A DNA stretch of 33,156 bases from contig CANGHK010000055.1 of NCBI GenBank assembly GCA_947453625.1, forward strand, positions 1 to 33,156, read 5' to 3'. Each line of letters opens with the position of its first letter. Within the stretch, counting starts at the first letter, position 1. This document shows, piece by piece, positions 27,078 through 33,156 of this stretch. The notes beneath the pieces were generated by a model. The model did not search any database. It saw only the letters and a list, made by a program, of their open reading frames with translations, and was not told where the DNA came from. Made by a program: the position numbers and the translations under genes. Source of the stretch: Burkholderiales bacterium (GTDB taxonomy: Bacteria > Pseudomonadota > Gammaproteobacteria > Burkholderiales > Burkholderiaceae_C).

Positions 27078-27956
27078 TCACCAGGCCAGCGGATGCACCT
27101 GGTAGAGCAAGGCCAGTTCGCGGTAGACCTCGGGCGCTTCGGCGGCCAGCGCCCGAGGCCGCTCGAAAAAGGTCTCGGTGACCACCGCGAAGAACTCGGC
27201 CGGGTCAGTGGCGGCATAGGGGTCGATCACCGAGGGCCAGGCGCTGTCCTGGGACGGGGCCTGGCGCAGGCGCTGCCAGGCCCCGTCCATCACCGCCGCC
27301 CAGCGCCGGCGCAAGGCCCGCGTGGGACGCCAGGGCCGGCCATCGGCCACGCCCTTGTCCTGGTCGATCTGGTGCGCGAACTCGTGCAGCACGACGTTGC
27401 GGCCGTCGACCGGGTCGGCCGCGCCGGACAGCACCTGGTCCCAGGCCAGGATCACCGGGCCGCGGCTCCAGGACTCACCGGCCAGCGCCTGACGCCGCTC
27501 GTGCACCACGCCGCCGCCCTGCGGCTGCACCCGGTCGACCACGAAGGCGTCGGGATAGACCAGGATCTGGCGCAGGCGCGGGTAGTAGTCGGGCCGGGCG
27601 TGGCCCAGCAGCAGCAAACAGGCCTGGGCGGCGATGGTCACCCGCACCTCGTCGCTGATGGCCTGGCCGCCGCAGCCGATGAAGGGTTTCTCGGCCAGGA
27701 AGACCTGGACATGGCCCTTCAGCCGCTGCTGCAGGTCGGGCGGCAAGGCCGCCACCGCCGGTACGCGCCGGCGCAGGATGCGGCGCCAGGCTGGCGGAAA
27801 AGGCTGTGACCGCAGCCGGGCGCGGCCACGCGCTAGCCACCAGGGCTGGGCCAGCAGCGCCACGCCGCCCAGCAGCACCGCGGTGACCAGGACCAGCAGG
27901 GGCAGCGCGTCGGTGAAAGCGGCAAGACTCACCCGGTCGAGATGGCCCCGTGACAC
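27078..27956 (-). CDS. MtfA-like zinc metallopeptidase
   Basis: A 292-residue protein related to MtfA, the E. coli peptidase that binds the repressor Mlc/DgsA. The zinc motif HEFAH is at residues 191-195 (VVLHEFAHQIDQDKG), with a third ligand probably among the Glu residues in DPAEFFAVVTETFFE (about 251-265). Unlike E. coli MtfA, it starts with a transmembrane segment at about residues 15-36, so it is probably anchored in the inner membrane with the catalytic part in the cytoplasm. The start is GTG at 27956. It stands alone, convergent with nothing, between the SDR and M16 genes; a link to sugar-uptake control here is not shown. Confidence 0.9.
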   Translation of the reverse strand: MSRGHLDRVSLAAFTDALPLLVLVTAVLLGGVALLAQPWWLARGRARLRSQPFPPAWRRILRRRVPAVAALPPDLQQRLKGHVQVFLAEKPFIGCGGQAISDEVRVTIAAQACLLLLGHARPDYYPRLRQILVYPDAFVVDRVQPQGGGVVHERRQALAGESWSRGPVILAWDQVLSGAADPVDGRNVVLHEFAHQIDQDKGVADGRPWRPTRALRRRWAAVMDGAWQRLRQAPSQDSAWPSVIDPYAATDPAEFFAVVTETFFERPRALAAEAPEVYRELALLYQVHPLAW

Positions 27957-28015
27957 GGCAATTCAAGCCCCGGCGCCTCGGGGGGCCGACCGGCCGCGCT
28001 TGCGGCGCCAACCCG

Positions 28016-29527
28016 TCAGGGCCGCGCGCCCAGTCGGGGCTGCTCGAGGTCCAACGCCGCAAGCGTCAGGCGCAGCGCCTGCGGCTGGGCCGACGCCGAC
28101 AAGCCCTCGCCGGCCGCGGCCAAGTCGCCCGCCACCACCGCGCGCAGGCTGCCGGGCTGCCAGAACCTGCGCGCGAAATCGCGCACCTGGTCGGGGCTGA
28201 CCGCCAGCAGGCCGGCGCCGTAGGTCGACAGTTCGGCCAGGGGCCGGCCTTGGGCGATCTGGCCGACCAGCAAGGCCGCCAGCCCGCCGGTGGTCTCGAG
28301 CCGGCGCGCGAAACCGCCCACCAGCGTGGCCTGGCGGGCGGCCAGTTCGTCGGCGCCGGGCGCAGCGTCGGCCAAGCGCGTGATCTCGGCCCGCAGGATC
28401 TGCAGCACCTCGGCGGCGGTCGGGTGATCGGTCTGGGCATGGGCGCTGAACATGCCGCCGCCAGGATGGCTCTCGGCGCTGCTGCCCGCGCCATAGCTCA
28501 GGCCGCGCTTGATGCGCACCTCCTGGTTCAGCCGCGCCGAGTAGCCGCCGCCCAGCACCGCGTTGGCCACCAGACCGGCGTAGCGCTCGGGCGCCTCGGC
28601 CGCGCTGTTGCCGATGAAGGGCGCGGCCACGGCGACGCCGCACTGGCCGCTGCCGGGCATGTCGATCAGCACCAGCGGCGCATCCAGCGGGGCCGGCGGC
28701 GCCAGCGCCAGCCTGGGCCAGGCGCCGGCCGGGACGGGCCAGTCGCCCAGCAGGCGCTGGGCCAGCGCCTGCGCCTGCACGGCCGTGACATCGCCGACCA
28801 GCACCAGCGCCACCCGGTCGGGCCGCACCCACTGGCGCTGGAAGGCCAGCAGGTCGGCGCGCCGCAGGCGCTTGATGGCCGCCGGCGGCGCCACCCGGCC
28901 ATAGGCGCCGTCGCCCCAGAAGGCGCGCCGCAGCGCCAGCGCCGCCACCTCGGACGGGTTGCCCAGCGTGACGCGCAGGCCGTCCAGCGCCTGGGCCCGG
29001 GCGCGCTCCAGTTCGGAGGCGGCCAGCAGCGGATGGCGCAGCACATCGGCCATCAGCGACAAGGCCGGGTCGAGCCTGGGGCTGCTCACCGTCATGCTCA
29101 GCGTGCTGGCGCCCCATTGGCTGGCGGTCTCGAGCCCGCCGCCCAGCGCCTCGGCTTGGCGCGCCAGCTCGGTCGCGGGCACGGGCCGCCCGGCGCGCAG
29201 CGCGCCCTTGGGCCACAGCGTGCTGGTCATCGCCGCCACGCCGGCGCGGCCAGTCGGGTCGGTCTCGGCGCCGGCGCGCACCAGCAGCGTGATGCTGACC
29301 AGCGGCAGGCCGGCGCGCGGCGCCACCACCAGCGTCAGGCCATTGGCCAGGCGCTGTTCGGTCAGCGCGGGCAGCCGCAGCGGGCGTGGCGGCTGGGCCG
29401 CGGGCGGCTCGTCGACGCCGGGCGTGCCGGCCAGCAGCCCGGCAGGCAAGGCCAGCGGCCAGGCCAGCGCCGCGCGCCGGCTCAGGCCGGCGCCCGTCAT
29501 CGCTTGGCTCTCCGTCAGCGGCTTCAT
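28016..29527 (-). CDS. M16-family peptidase subunit without the zinc motif
   Basis: A 503-residue member of the M16 (pitrilysin/processing peptidase) family. The N-terminal M16 phrase RLANGLTLVV is present at residues 59-68. The zinc motif HxxEH is lost: where the partner reads HLFEH, this protein has AMTST (99-103), so it is catalytically inert. The leader has LSRRAALAWPLALPAGLLAG, a twin-arginine-like export signal. Its start overlaps the stop of the active partner by 4 bases, and the two should form a heterodimer, as in bacterial M16 pairs and the mitochondrial processing peptidase, in the periplasm. The substrate is not known. Confidence 0.93.
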   Translation of the reverse strand: MKPLTESQAMTGAGLSRRAALAWPLALPAGLLAGTPGVDEPPAAQPPRPLRLPALTEQRLANGLTLVVAPRAGLPLVSITLLVRAGAETDPTGRAGVAAMTSTLWPKGALRAGRPVPATELARQAEALGGGLETASQWGASTLSMTVSSPRLDPALSLMADVLRHPLLAASELERARAQALDGLRVTLGNPSEVAALALRRAFWGDGAYGRVAPPAAIKRLRRADLLAFQRQWVRPDRVALVLVGDVTAVQAQALAQRLLGDWPVPAGAWPRLALAPPAPLDAPLVLIDMPGSGQCGVAVAAPFIGNSAAEAPERYAGLVANAVLGGGYSARLNQEVRIKRGLSYGAGSSAESHPGGGMFSAHAQTDHPTAAEVLQILRAEITRLADAAPGADELAARQATLVGGFARRLETTGGLAALLVGQIAQGRPLAELSTYGAGLLAVSPDQVRDFARRFWQPGSLRAVVAGDLAAAGEGLSASAQPQALRLTLAALDLEQPRLGARP

Positions 29528-30942
29528 GCGGCGGCTCCCTGCAGGTAGTCGATCGTGACGCGCCGCGCCTGCAGCACATGGCGGTTCAGCACCCGCTGCA
29601 CGTCGGCCACCTGCACCGCCTGCAGGCGGGCGATGCGCAGGTCAGCCTCGCGCACGTCGCCGTGCAGCAGCACCGCCCGGCCTGCCGCGTCGGCCAGGCC
29701 TTGCGGCGTCTGGCGCGACAGCAGCGCGCCAGTCAGCATTTGGGTCCGCACCTTGTCCATCTCGGCCCAGCCGATCGGGCCCTGCGCCAGCCTGGCGATC
29801 TGCGCCAGCAGCGCGGCCTCCAGCTTGCGCAGCGGCTGGCCGCTGGCGGCGATCGCGTAGGCGGCCAGCATGCCGGCATCGGCATACAGCTCGGCGCTGA
29901 AGCCCGCCGCCTGGGCCGCCTGGGTGTCGTAGACCAGGGTGGCGTTCAACCGCGAGGAATCGCCCGCCGACAGCAGCGCCGATGCGACCTCCAGCGCCGG
30001 CGCGTCGGGATGCGACACCGCCGGGCCCTTCCAGACCAGCGCCACCGCGGGCAGCGGCACGCTGGGCGCCTTGAGCGTGACCCGGCTGTGCTGCGCCCGC
30101 GCCGGCTCGGCGGTGCTGACGCGCGGAATGTCCTGGGCCGGCGTGGCGAGCGGGCCGAAATAGCGATCGACCCAGCCGTCGAGCTGGGCCGGGTCGAAAT
30201 CACCGACCACGATCAGCAGCGCGTTGTCGGGCCGGTAGTAGGTGGCGTGGAAGCGCCGCACGTCGTCCAGCGTGGCGGCGTTCAGGTCGACCTCGCTGCC
30301 GATCACCGGCCGCTGGTACGGGTGGCGCTCGAAGGCGAGCTTCGGCAAGGCGTTGAACAGCCGGCCATAGGGATCGGCCAGCACACGCTGGCGCAACTCC
30401 TCGATCACCACCTTGCGCTCGCTGTCGAAGTTGGCCTGGTCGACCTGCAGGTGGGCCAGTCGCTCGGCCTCGGCCCACAGCAGGCGCTCCAGGTGGTTGG
30501 ACGGCACCTCGCTCTGGTAGGCCGTCATGTCCTCGGCGGTGAAGGCGTTGTTCTGGCCGCCCACGTCCTCGGTCAGGCGGTCGAACATCTCGTTGGGCAT
30601 GTTGCGGGTGCGCTTGAACATCATGTGTTCGAACAAATGCGCAATGCCCGATCGGCCCGCCGGGTCGTCCTTGCCACCGACCCGGTACCAGACCTGCACA
30701 CTGACGCTGGCACCCTGGCCCGCATCGGCATTCGGCAGGCTGACCACCTGCAGGCCGTTGGCCAGCCGGCGCTGGCGCCAGGCCAGTGGCGCCAGCGCGA
30801 TGGCGCTGTCCGCCCGAATTGACGTCGAGGCCGCCGAGGCCGAATGCGGCCTGGCCTGGGCGTTGGCGGGGCTGGACCAGCCGGCCAGGCTGGCCGCGCC
30901 CAGCAGCGCCAGGCCCTGGCGCCGGTTGAAAACATCTGGCAT
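29524..30942 (-). CDS. M16-family zinc peptidase, catalytic subunit
   Basis: A 472-residue M16 peptidase with the inverted zinc motif HLFEH (His102, Glu105, His106) and the distal zinc-binding Glu about 76 residues on, in RKVVIEEL (Glu181 or Glu182). Other family phrases are RLANGLQVVSLPN, NAFTAEDMTAYQSEVP and AFERHPYQRPVIGSEVDL. The leader MPDVFNRRQGLALLGAASLAG carries an Arg pair before a hydrophobic stretch and ends near ANAQA, indicating periplasmic export, perhaps through Tat. The frame is open to 31146; ATG 30942 is chosen because it directly precedes the signal sequence, with an alternative Met 12 codons upstream. It is the first gene of the M16 pair. Confidence 0.93.
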   Translation of the reverse strand: MPDVFNRRQGLALLGAASLAGWSSPANAQARPHSASAASTSIRADSAIALAPLAWRQRRLANGLQVVSLPNADAGQGASVSVQVWYRVGGKDDPAGRSGIAHLFEHMMFKRTRNMPNEMFDRLTEDVGGQNNAFTAEDMTAYQSEVPSNHLERLLWAEAERLAHLQVDQANFDSERKVVIEELRQRVLADPYGRLFNALPKLAFERHPYQRPVIGSEVDLNAATLDDVRRFHATYYRPDNALLIVVGDFDPAQLDGWVDRYFGPLATPAQDIPRVSTAEPARAQHSRVTLKAPSVPLPAVALVWKGPAVSHPDAPALEVASALLSAGDSSRLNATLVYDTQAAQAAGFSAELYADAGMLAAYAIAASGQPLRKLEAALLAQIARLAQGPIGWAEMDKVRTQMLTGALLSRQTPQGLADAAGRAVLLHGDVREADLRIARLQAVQVADVQRVLNRHVLQARRVTIDYLQGAAA

Positions 30943-31057
30943 GTCGGAATCTCGATCGAAGCGCGGGGTCGCGATCATCGCCGATACGCTGCCACCGCGC
31001 CGGGGATCCGGCCTCAAACAGGCGTCGAACAGGCCGTCCAGCTCGGCCGCGCCAGTC

Positions 31058-31879
31058 TCACAGCAGCAGTTGCCCGCCCTCGTCAAAAAAGGGAAAAGGC
31101 CCCTCGGTCGGTTCGCTGAAGACCTGGTGGGTGACCAGCCCCTCACCGCTCCACCAATGCAGCAGGTAACCGGGGGGCTCCATGCGGAACATGGGCGCGG
31201 CGTCGCGCGCGATGTCCAGCTGCACCGTGTGCGCCGTGCTGGGCGCAGTCATCACGGCGCGGCCGCCGACAGTCGCGCGGATGTTGCGGTGCAGGTGGCC
31301 GCAGATCACCAGTTGCACCTGTGGATGGGCGGCCAGGATGTCGCCAAAGGCCTCGCGGCCGGTCAGGCCGATGTCGTCCATGTGGCCGATGCCGGTCGTG
31401 AAAGGAGGGTGGTGCATGGCCACCAAAGTCGGCGTGGCGGGTGCCGCGGCGAGTTGCTGCGCCAGCCACGCCAGGCGTTCCTCGCACAGCAGGCCGCCGC
31501 TCTGGCCCGGGTTCAAGGTGTCGAGGCCGATCAGGCGCAGCGGCCAGTGCGATTCCTGCGCCACGTACTGCCAGAAACCCGCCGCCGGCACCCAAGGGTG
31601 CGCCGGGAAGGCCGCGCGCATCTGCTCGCGGTCGTCGTGGTTGCCCGGGATCAGCAGCCAGGGTATCGTCACCGTCTCGAGTTGGGCGCGCAGGCGCGCG
31701 TATTCCTCGGCCGAGCCGGCGTCGACCAGGTCGCCGGTCAACAGCAGCAGATCGGGCTGCTGCGGCAAGGTCTTCAGGTGCGCCAGGGCCTGGTCCAGCA
31801 GTGCCGTGGTGTCGACGCGCTGGTAGGCCAGGCGGCCGGCGGGCTTGATGTGGGTGTCGGACAGTTGTGCGATCAGCAT
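31058..31879 (-). CDS. GpdQ-type glycerophosphodiesterase (binuclear metallophosphoesterase)
   Basis: A 273-residue calcineurin-like phosphoesterase. The metal ligands are Asp8, His10, Asp50, Asn80, His156, His195 and His197, in SDTH, TGDLVD, PGNHDD, MHHPP and GHLH. These are the same residue numbers as in Enterobacter GpdQ, and further phrases such as SAEEYARLRAQL and LLIPGNHDD also agree. GpdQ cleaves glycerophosphodiesters to glycerol-3-phosphate and an alcohol and is promiscuous towards other phosphodiesters. In many genomes it sits in the ugp operon; here it follows a damaged UgpB-like gene by 44 bases. A CpdA-type cAMP phosphodiesterase is the main alternative but fits the numbering less well. 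The product would enter the GlpD route. Confidence 0.85.
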   Translation of the reverse strand: MLIAQLSDTHIKPAGRLAYQRVDTTALLDQALAHLKTLPQQPDLLLLTGDLVDAGSAEEYARLRAQLETVTIPWLLIPGNHDDREQMRAAFPAHPWVPAAGFWQYVAQESHWPLRLIGLDTLNPGQSGGLLCEERLAWLAQQLAAAPATPTLVAMHHPPFTTGIGHMDDIGLTGREAFGDILAAHPQVQLVICGHLHRNIRATVGGRAVMTAPSTAHTVQLDIARDAAPMFRMEPPGYLLHWWSGEGLVTHQVFSEPTEGPFPFFDEGGQLLL

Positions 31880-31923
31880 GCGGGTCTCCTGCGCCCCCGG
31901 GCATCCCGGAAGCGCGTGGGCGC

Positions 31924-33057
31924 TTATTCCATCAGGCCTTCGGTGGCCTTGACCAGTTCCGGCAGGGCCTGCTCAGCGGTCTTCTCGCCGCGCATCACCG
32001 CCGCGATCACATCGCGCTGGGCACGCCAGATGCGCACCGACTGACCGCCCGGATAGCCGCCCCAAGGCAGCGACTTGTCGATCTGCGTCGTGGCGGTGCG
32101 GAAGTTGGGGTTCTTGTCATAGAAAGGGCCGAGGAAGTCGGGGCCGAGGGCGCGCTGGTTGGTCGGCAGGTAGCCGGTCATCTCCACCACGACCTTCTGC
32201 GCTTCCGGGCTGGTGACGAACTTCATGAAGGCCCAGGCGGCTTTTTGCTTGGCGGCGTCCTTGGTGAACATCACGACGGCATTGCCGCCGGTCGGCACGC
32301 CGCCATGGGCCTTGTCGTCGAGCGGGAAGCGCGCGGTGCCCCAGTCGAACTTGCCGCCGACCAGATCGGTCACGACCTTCAGGTGGGCCGGCGTGGAGAA
32401 CAGCAAGCCGGTCTTGCCGGCGCCGAAGGCCTGGCGCGACTGGTCCCAGTCGACCAGCTGCATGCCGCCGTCGGTGACGAAGCGGCGGAAGGTCTTGAGC
32501 GCGCGCACGCCGCCGTCATTGTTGAAGCCGACCTTCTTGCTGCCGGGCTCCACCAGCTTGGTGGCTTGCTGGTACAGCATGCCCTGGAACAGCCAGTCGT
32601 CCGGCCAGGCATGCACGTCGTAGGACATGCCGTTGACGTCGCCCGGCAAGGCCTTGATCTTGCCGGCCAGGGCGATCAGGCCGTCCCAGGTGTTGGGCAT
32701 GTTGCGGGGGTCGCCGCCGGCCCGCTTGACCAGGTCGGCGTTGAAATACAGGATGGGCGAGGAGGCATTGAAGGCCAGGCCGTACTGCTTGCCGTCCACC
32801 TGGGCCAGCGACATCATGCGCGGCGCGAAGTTGCTGGCGGCAAAGTTGGCCGGCTCGTTCTTGAGCAGCGGGGCCAGGTCGACGATCTGGCCCCGTTTGT
32901 CCAAGGTGCGGGCCATCTCGCCCAGCAGGTGGTAACCGGCGTAGTAGACGTCGGGCAGCTGGTTCGTGACGGCGCTGCGCAACACCACCTGGTGGCCTTC
33001 GTCGTAGCTGGCCGAAGGCGCGCGAAACTGGATCTTGATCTCCGGGTGCTTTTTCAT
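31924..33057 (-). pseudogene. UgpB-like ABC binding protein lacking its signal peptide and start
   Basis: From ATG 33057, 377 residues of a family-1 extracellular solute-binding protein can be read (KKHPEIKIQFRAPSASYDEG, then YGLAFNASSPILYFN, NTWDGLIALAGKI, YDVHAWPDDWLFQGMLY and AAWAFMKFVTSPEAQKVVVE). The homologous reading continues 22 codons further upstream, as ADNPSFARFHEPLAAEF just before the Met, but meets an in-frame TAA at 33124-33126. No signal peptide is present. The ATG therefore lies inside the mature domain, and the protein as encoded would stay in the cytoplasm and lack its first strand. Permease and ATPase genes of the ugp type are not in the window. It is best read as a 5'-truncated gene or pseudogene. 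The substrate was probably glycerol-3-phosphate or a related compound. Confidence 0.65.
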
Positions 33058-33142
33058 GAATTCGGCCGCCAGGGGCTCGTGGAAGCGCGCAAAGCTGGGG
33101 TTGTCAGCTGCTGAAATAAGTGTTTACAAATATAGACATTGC

Positions 33143-33155
33143 TTCCATTATGGAA
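33143..33155. promoter_or_regulatory. 13-bp palindrome at the window end, possible operator
   Basis: TTCCAT-T-ATGGAA is a perfect inverted repeat around one base in an AT-rich stretch (33112-33156) that contrasts with the surrounding GC-rich coding DNA. TATATT on the minus strand a few bases further on could serve as a -10 box for the leftward binding-protein gene. IclR-type repressors bind sites of similar shape, but no such gene is visible here. Confidence 0.4.
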
Positions 33156-33156
33156 C

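Noticed and set aside
25073-27181. 702-codon plus-strand frame across the Bug-type and SDR genes
   Set aside because: It is antisense to two well-supported genes and made of repetitive Arg/Gly/Ala/His residues with no domain.
27950-29548. 532- to 538-codon frames in two other frames over the inactive M16 gene
   Set aside because: They consist of Arg/Gly/Ala-rich translation without motifs; the M16 frame has the conserved phrases and a signal peptide.

Overview
The window is a GC-rich chromosomal segment from a betaproteobacterium, most likely of the order Burkholderiales. This rests on the Burkholderia-type porin, the urate and glycerol gene sets, the tripartite-tricarboxylate-type binding proteins and the base composition; no rRNA or tRNA gene is present to fix the taxonomy. 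Gene density is high, and many long antisense open frames are by-products of the base composition.

Region 1 (1-8004) is a urate (purine) catabolism locus. A leftward unit carries a GntR/FadR-type regulator, the PuuE allantoinase and the 5' part of uraD (cut by the window edge). A rightward unit carries uraH (hydroxyisourate hydrolase), puuD (membrane urate hydroxylase fused to cytochrome c), a porin, an NCS2 xanthine/urate-type permease and a class-V aminotransferase. Together they give uptake of urate and conversion through 5-hydroxyisourate and OHCU to allantoin and allantoate. Two nearly identical 16-bp palindromes, one between gntR and uraH and one before puuD, are the probable GntR operators.

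Region 2 (8132-19169) is a glycerol locus. A leftward, tightly overlapping operon glpD-glpS-glpT-glpP-glpQ-DUF2160-glpV encodes aerobic glycerol-3-phosphate dehydrogenase and a glycerol ABC importer. The divergent glpR-glpK pair encodes the DeoR-type repressor and glycerol kinase. Downstream of glpK is an SDR-fold protein with a Ser-Tyr-Arg triad and no Gly-rich cofactor motif, the hallmarks of halohydrin dehalogenases. Such an enzyme could feed halogenated C3 alcohols into this pathway.

Region 3 (19256-25072) starts with a fragment of a Phd-type antitoxin gene. It continues with a LacI-type regulator, a family-3 ABC importer (two permeases, binding protein, ATPase), a PfkB-type (KDG-kinase-like) sugar kinase and a collapsed TctC/Bug binding-protein pseudogene. 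LacI-type palindromes precede both the regulator and the transporter. The binding protein lacks the Asp that holds the alpha-ammonium group of amino acids, so with the kinase this looks like a sugar-acid uptake system rather than an amino-acid one.

Region 4 (25211-33156) is entirely leftward: an SDR with an intact Bug-type binding protein, an MtfA-type metallopeptidase, an inactive/active pair of M16 peptidases with twin-arginine-like leaders, a GpdQ-type glycerophosphodiesterase with every metal ligand at the GpdQ position, and a UgpB-like binding protein that has lost its signal peptide and start region. No CRISPR array, tRNA, rRNA, transposase or integrase was seen.
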